From positions 1 to 35,484 of the forward strand of contig JAHBWA010000089.1 of assembly GCA_019637195.1 (NCBI GenBank): a stretch of DNA of 35,484 bases, given 5' to 3'. A program made the translations under genes and the position numbers. This stretch comes from Labilithrix sp. (GTDB taxonomy: Bacteria > Myxococcota_A > Polyangia > Polyangiales > Polyangiaceae). Positions 31,497-35,484 of the stretch are shown here, piece after piece (the first letter of the stretch is position 1; each line of letters begins with the position of its first letter). The notes under the pieces were generated by a model. That model ran no database searches. It was not told the origin of the DNA and saw nothing but the letters and a program-made list of their open reading frames with translations.

Positions 31497-34400
31497 ATGG
31501 ACGCGCCAGCCGACGTCGACGAGCCGAGCCTCAGCGTGAGCGTGGTGTTCGAGCCGGACGCGCTGCCCGCTGGGCTCCTCGCCGGCGTGCCTTCCCCCCT
31601 CGGCGCCTCGAGCGGTCCGGACAGCGACGTGGTCCCGTCACCGACGATCGCCGAGCTCGCGCCCCCGACGCAGGCGGAGGCTCCTGCGAGCGACGTCCCC
31701 GCGACCCTCGCCGACGCCGCCCCTCCGGAGAGCGCGTCGACCCCGGCCGCGAGCGCCGACGGAGCGCCGGACGACGGCGGCTTCTTCGATGACGCGCTCG
31801 CGAACTTCCCGACCGCCACCCTGGGTGACGAGGCGGCAGACGACGCGGGCGCCAGCGTCCGTCCGCCGGCAGACTCGTTCGTCGACGTCGCGGTGGACGA
31901 GGTCGAGCTCGTCGATGCGGGGCCCGCGCACCGCGTCGACGACGAGGGGCTCGTATCCGTCCCGCCGCCTCCGGAGGACGACGACGACGACGCGACGCTC
32001 GTCCGGCTCCCGACGTCCCAGGCCGCGCCCGTCGTCGCCGCGGCGACCGCGAGCGACGACCTCACGCCCGCTCAGACGCGCCTCGACCCGGCGCGCTCCG
32101 GCGACGAGGACGGTCCGAGCGGCGGGGGCCGCAAGAAGAAGAGCACGAGGCGGCGCGCGAAGGACAAGACCGCCGCCACGATCACCGACACCCACGACGT
32201 CATCGCCGCGCGCCGCGAGCCGGCGACCGACGCCGCAGCGCCGAACGACGCCCCCGCGAGCGGCCGCGCGCGCGGCGACGACGATCCGGCCGTCGGCCGG
32301 CGGATCGCCGACGGCAAGTACGTGATCGAGTCGTTGATCGGGAGCGGCGCGGCCGGCGCCGTGTACCGCGCGACGCACCGCGAGCTGCGCCGCACCGTCG
32401 CCATCAAGCTTCTCCACCCGCACTACCAGCAGGATCCGCAGTTCATGACGAGCTTCCGCGGCGAGGCGCTCGCGGCCAGCCAGCTCGATCATCCGAACGT
32501 GATGCGCGTCCTCGACTTCGACCAGGAGCCCGACGGGCTCATCTACATCGTGATGGAGTACCTCTCGGGGCGCACGCTCCAGAGCCTGCTCGACGAGGAG
32601 CGACGGCTGCCCACCGAGCGCGCGGTCGAGATCATGATCCAGGTGTGCGCCGCGCTGAGCGTCGCCCACGACCACGGGATCATCCATCGCGACATCAAGC
32701 CCGACAACATCATGCTGGTGCCGAGCCGCGACGACGAGGGCGCGACGTTCGAGCTCGTCAAGGTGTGCGACTTCGGCATCGCCGCGCTCCAGAACCCGCG
32801 CGCCGAAGACGCCGATCTCGCCGCGACGGAGCACGTCATCGCCGGAACGCCCGAGTACATGTCGCCGGAGCAGGCGCGCGGCACCGACGTCGACGCGCGC
32901 TCGGACGTCTACGCCTGCGGCATCTGCCTCTACGAGCTGGTGACGGGGCGCCCCCCCTTCCTCGGCGACAACCCCGCCGAGATCCTCATCAAGCAGCTCG
33001 AGGAGGTGCCGAAGCCGCCGTCCCACATCATCAAGGGCCTCGATCCGATCGTCGAGGAGGTCATCCTGCGGGCGGTCCAGAAGGACCCGGCGATGCGCCA
33101 CCAGTCCGCGCGCGAGATGCGCGTCGAGCTGAAGGAGCTCATCGACCCCGGCGACGGCTACGCCAACGACGACCAGGACGAGCTCTCGATCGTCGAGAAC
33201 CTGTGCGTCCTCGACGATCCGGCGTCCGGCTTCCCGGGGTTCTTCATCGCCTTCTCGAGCGCGATCCTCCGCTTCGGCCGCTTCGAGCGCGGCCACCACG
33301 AGGCGGCGCAGGCGATGAAGGAGCTGTCGCGGACGCTTCGCATCGCCCTCCGCGGGCGCAGCGAGCTCACCTTCGCGCGGCGCGACGTCCAGAAGACGAT
33401 CAGCTTCGTCGTCATGACCGGGACCGCGGAGATCGTCGATCTCCGGCGGCTCCTCGGCTCGCAGCTCTACGGCAGCTTCGGCGAGCCGTTCATCGCGGCG
33501 GTCGTCAACAAGGGCATCGCGGCGCTCACCCTCCGCGAGGGGATCCCCGACGTCGAGCTGCACTACATCGTCGAGATGCTCCTCGGGCCGTTCGCCGGCG
33601 AGGACCTCCGGCGCGAGCTGCTCTCGAAGCCGCTGCGCTACGTCTCCGTGCTCTTCGTGACCGACGTGGTCGGACGGGACCGCAAGCTGTCGTGGAAGGT
33701 CGGGTTGGGCGCCTCGCGCCTCGTCCGCGATCTACTCGCGCTCTGCAACGTCCGCGGCATCAGCCTGAAGAAGATGCGCGAGACGCGCGACGAGCTGGTC
33801 GGCGGCGTCGCCCGGCTGCTGACGCGCGGCGACGAGGTGAAGCAGTTCATCTTCAACGCCGACCTCGTCGACGAAGCCGTCGCGAACCTGCGCGGCTTCT
33901 CGTCGTTCCAGGTCGCGCCGCTGATCATCGATCGAGTGCTTCACGAGTCGTGCGCCGAGGCGGCGACGATCCTCCTCGCCGACCACGACGCCGGCGGCGA
34001 CGACGACGAGCGGACCACCGCGTTCCTCCATTTGTTCGCGCAGCGGCTCGTCACGGAGCGCTCGCCGCGGTCCGACGCCGCCGTCGCGGAGCTCTATCGG
34101 CGCAAGATCGTCGACGAGAACGAGATGCCGCGCGATCTCAAGGAGTCGATCCGCGCGCAGACGTTGGCGGACGCGCTCGTCCGCGAGCCGTCGCAGTTCC
34201 TGATCACCCTCGACCTCATCGGAGATCCAGGGACCTACGAGAGCGAGCTCGCGACGCTCGAGGCGGCGATGGCGACGCTCGCCAGGCGCGCGGAGGCCGC
34301 GGGCCTGCTCGCGGTCATGAGCACCCTCGCGCGGCACGCGAAGGGCGCGGGCAAGGCCGGACCACGCGAGACCGCCGCGCTGCGCACGATGAAGTCGATG

Positions 34401-35225
34401 ATCGACAAGCAGCGCCTCTTGCCGATCGCGACGACCCTCCTCGTCGGACCGGCGCACCAGCGCGAGGCCGCGCGCCAGCTCATCGTCATCGCCGGGTCCG
34501 TCGGCGCCTCGGCGCTCTACACCGCGCGCGAGGCCACGCTCGATCCGGCGGCCCGCCCGATCTTCGTCCAGGTCCTGCGCGACACGGGGCCCGCGGGCTG
34601 GGCGCTGCTCTCGCATCTGCTGCCGCACATGGAGGTGCGCGACGACGCCGAGCTCGCGCTGGTCGAGGACCTCCTCCGCGCCGTGCCGGATCGCCCCGAT
34701 CCGGGGCTCGGCGAAGCCGTCGCGAAGTTCCTGGCCCATCCGCTCCTCCGGCCGACCGCGCTCGCGGCGATCGTCCCGCTCTGGGGCGAGCGGGCGAAGA
34801 AGCCGCTCGTCGAGGCGCTCGAGTACGCCGACGAGCCGACGCGCATCCTCGCGCTCGGGGAGCTGCGAAGGCTCCGCGCGATCGACGAGTATGTCCTCTC
34901 GGTGCTCGAGCGCTTCCTTACGATGCGCGGGAGCGCCGGGGAGGAGCTCCGGGCTTCTGCCGCCGCCGCGCTCGCCGATGTCTCCGCGCCGCTTCGTACG
35001 CGGGTCGTCCAGCTCCTGTCGAAGGCCGTCGAAGGGAAGCGCGGCTTGGTCGCCATGCTGCGGGGTAGCGACAACAACGACGAGAGCGTCGTGGTGATGG
35101 AGGCGATGGGCAGGGCGCTCCTCGCGCTCGATCGCGCCGAGGGGGTCCGCGCGCTCAAGGGTCGCCTCTCGCGCTCGGAGGGGCTGATGAAGGCCCGGCT
35201 CAGCGCCGTCTTGCAGATGGGCTGA
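31497..35225 (+). CDS. Ser/Thr protein kinase with long C-terminal alpha-helical (HEAT-like) region
   Basis: 1,242 residues from ATG 31497, although the true N-terminus is probably upstream. Residues 1-265 are Asp/Ala/Pro-rich with a second SLSVSVVFEPD motif and a basic patch (GGGRKKKSTRRRAKDK). The kinase domain spans about 268-540: SGAAGAVY (glycine loop), AIK with Lys304, HRDIKPDN with Asp399, DFG with Asp425, GTPEYMSPEQA. All catalytic residues are present. Residues about 555-1242 are helical repeats of HEAT/ARM character (AAAALADVSAPLRTRVVQLL, ALGELRRLRAIDEYVL) with no membrane helix. Soluble eukaryotic-type kinases of this size are typical of myxobacteria. Targets unknown. Confidence 0.9.
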   Translation: MDAPADVDEPSLSVSVVFEPDALPAGLLAGVPSPLGASSGPDSDVVPSPTIAELAPPTQAEAPASDVPATLADAAPPESASTPAASADGAPDDGGFFDDALANFPTATLGDEAADDAGASVRPPADSFVDVAVDEVELVDAGPAHRVDDEGLVSVPPPPEDDDDDATLVRLPTSQAAPVVAAATASDDLTPAQTRLDPARSGDEDGPSGGGRKKKSTRRRAKDKTAATITDTHDVIAARREPATDAAAPNDAPASGRARGDDDPAVGRRIADGKYVIESLIGSGAAGAVYRATHRELRRTVAIKLLHPHYQQDPQFMTSFRGEALAASQLDHPNVMRVLDFDQEPDGLIYIVMEYLSGRTLQSLLDEERRLPTERAVEIMIQVCAALSVAHDHGIIHRDIKPDNIMLVPSRDDEGATFELVKVCDFGIAALQNPRAEDADLAATEHVIAGTPEYMSPEQARGTDVDARSDVYACGICLYELVTGRPPFLGDNPAEILIKQLEEVPKPPSHIIKGLDPIVEEVILRAVQKDPAMRHQSAREMRVELKELIDPGDGYANDDQDELSIVENLCVLDDPASGFPGFFIAFSSAILRFGRFERGHHEAAQAMKELSRTLRIALRGRSELTFARRDVQKTISFVVMTGTAEIVDLRRLLGSQLYGSFGEPFIAAVVNKGIAALTLREGIPDVELHYIVEMLLGPFAGEDLRRELLSKPLRYVSVLFVTDVVGRDRKLSWKVGLGASRLVRDLLALCNVRGISLKKMRETRDELVGGVARLLTRGDEVKQFIFNADLVDEAVANLRGFSSFQVAPLIIDRVLHESCAEAATILLADHDAGGDDDERTTAFLHLFAQRLVTERSPRSDAAVAELYRRKIVDENEMPRDLKESIRAQTLADALVREPSQFLITLDLIGDPGTYESELATLEAAMATLARRAEAAGLLAVMSTLARHAKGAGKAGPRETAALRTMKSMIDKQRLLPIATTLLVGPAHQREAARQLIVIAGSVGASALYTAREATLDPAARPIFVQVLRDTGPAGWALLSHLLPHMEVRDDAELALVEDLLRAVPDRPDPGLGEAVAKFLAHPLLRPTALAAIVPLWGERAKKPLVEALEYADEPTRILALGELRRLRAIDEYVLSVLERFLTMRGSAGEELRASAAAALADVSAPLRTRVVQLLSKAVEGKRGLVAMLRGSDNNDESVVVMEAMGRALLALDRAEGVRALKGRLSRSEGLMKARLSAVLQMG

Positions 35226-35243
35226 GCGGTGCACGCGCAGGCG

Positions 35244-35484
35244 TCACTGGACGCAGCGCTGCGAGCTCGAATCGAAGCGTAGACCGGGGTTGCACGTGCG
35301 GCTCGCGTTCGACGCGAAGTTGTTCGGATCGGCGAGGCAGTACGTCTGGCCGACGCCGCCGCACTCGACGCACTTGGCGGTCGTCGCGTCCCACCGCGTG
35401 CCCGCGTCGCACTTGCGGCTCGCGTTCGACGCGAAGTTGTTCGGATCGACGAGGCAGTACGTCTGGCCGACGCCGCCGCACTCG
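35244..35484 (-). CDS. 3' end of a Cys-repeat protein gene (runs off the right edge)
   Basis: The last 80 codons of a minus-strand gene; its 5' end is beyond the window. The visible protein has two near-identical 39-residue units, each starting ECGGVGQTYC and containing DPNNFASNASR, then C(D/N)xGxR and a Cys-Val pair; it ends CVQ. Four cysteines per unit point to disulfides in an exported protein. It converges on the kinase gene with only 18 bases between stops. The out-of-frame Arg-rich reading of the same region is a shadow. Function unknown. Confidence 0.75.
   Translation of the reverse strand, partial: ECGGVGQTYCLVDPNNFASNASRKCDAGTRWDATTAKCVECGGVGQTYCLADPNNFASNASRTCNPGLRFDSSSQRCVQ
35297..35484 (-). 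repeat. 117-bp direct repeat inside the Cys-repeat gene
   Basis: The 71-base block 35297-35367 recurs at 35414-35484 with a single visible difference (ggatcggcg / ggatcgacg). The intervening 46 bases are less similar to their counterpart. More units probably continue beyond the edge. Confidence 0.9.

Overview
The window is very GC-rich and densely coded. It looks like a chromosome segment from a large-genome myxobacterium (Myxococcota, probably Polyangiales-like). Evidence: many Cys-anchored lipoproteins with Asp/Ser/Ala-rich linkers, 'IWGSGPDDIWAVG'-type beta-propellers, CGACGNRC-type cysteine modules, a very long Ser/Thr protein kinase, an ECF sigma factor heading a run of surface-protein genes, and frequent GTG/TTG starts in 4-base stop/start overlaps (ATGA, GTGA, TTGA). 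The genus cannot be fixed from sequence alone.

Layout. (1) 0.1-4.1 kb, minus strand: an HTTM-type membrane protein, its small membrane partner, a NodB-type polysaccharide deacetylase and an MscS-type channel. (2) 4.2-8.2 kb, minus strand: a deoxyhypusine-synthase-family enzyme, a DprE1-like FAD oxidase and two DprE2-like short-chain reductases. The first three genes are translationally coupled, and the set resembles the mycobacterial ribose-to-arabinose epimerisation pair. (3) 8.5-17.9 kb, minus strand: an exported protein, an ECF sigma factor, a single-pass anti-sigma-like protein and five consecutive predicted lipoproteins (Cys-module, two propellers, RCC1-type, IgGFc-binding-like). Most junctions are 4-base overlaps. 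This is the best candidate for an undescribed system in the window. (4) 18.1-20.3 kb: a lipoprotein with a DUF4139 (MuiA-like) architecture that carries an inserted OmpA-like domain. (5) 20.6-21.8 kb: an XRE-S24 self-cleaving-type repressor divergent from a single-domain response regulator, with a perfect 18-bp palindrome between them. (6) 21.9-24.1 kb, minus strand: rpsB-tsf with a recognisable promoter and terminator. (7) 24.3-27.3 kb, plus strand: two paralogous lipoproteins with a short collagen-like stretch after the lipidated Cys. (8) 27.3-30.1 kb, plus strand: a frame-disrupted small gene, then gatC, gatA and a GNAT acetyltransferase. gatB is not in the window. (9) 30.2-35.2 kb, plus strand: a kinase gene split by three apparent single-base deletions, with a 45-bp tandem repeat in its N-terminal part. 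(10) Right edge, minus strand: the 3' end of a gene built of 39-residue Cys repeats.

Regions 3, 4, 7 and 10 are dominated by cell-surface proteins, and regions 1 and 2 look like envelope or glycan chemistry. Two separate clusters of apparent -1 frameshifts (27.3-27.6 kb and 31.3-31.4 kb) may be real decay or may be base-calling deletions; read data would decide. No tRNA, rRNA, CRISPR array or insertion sequence was recognised.
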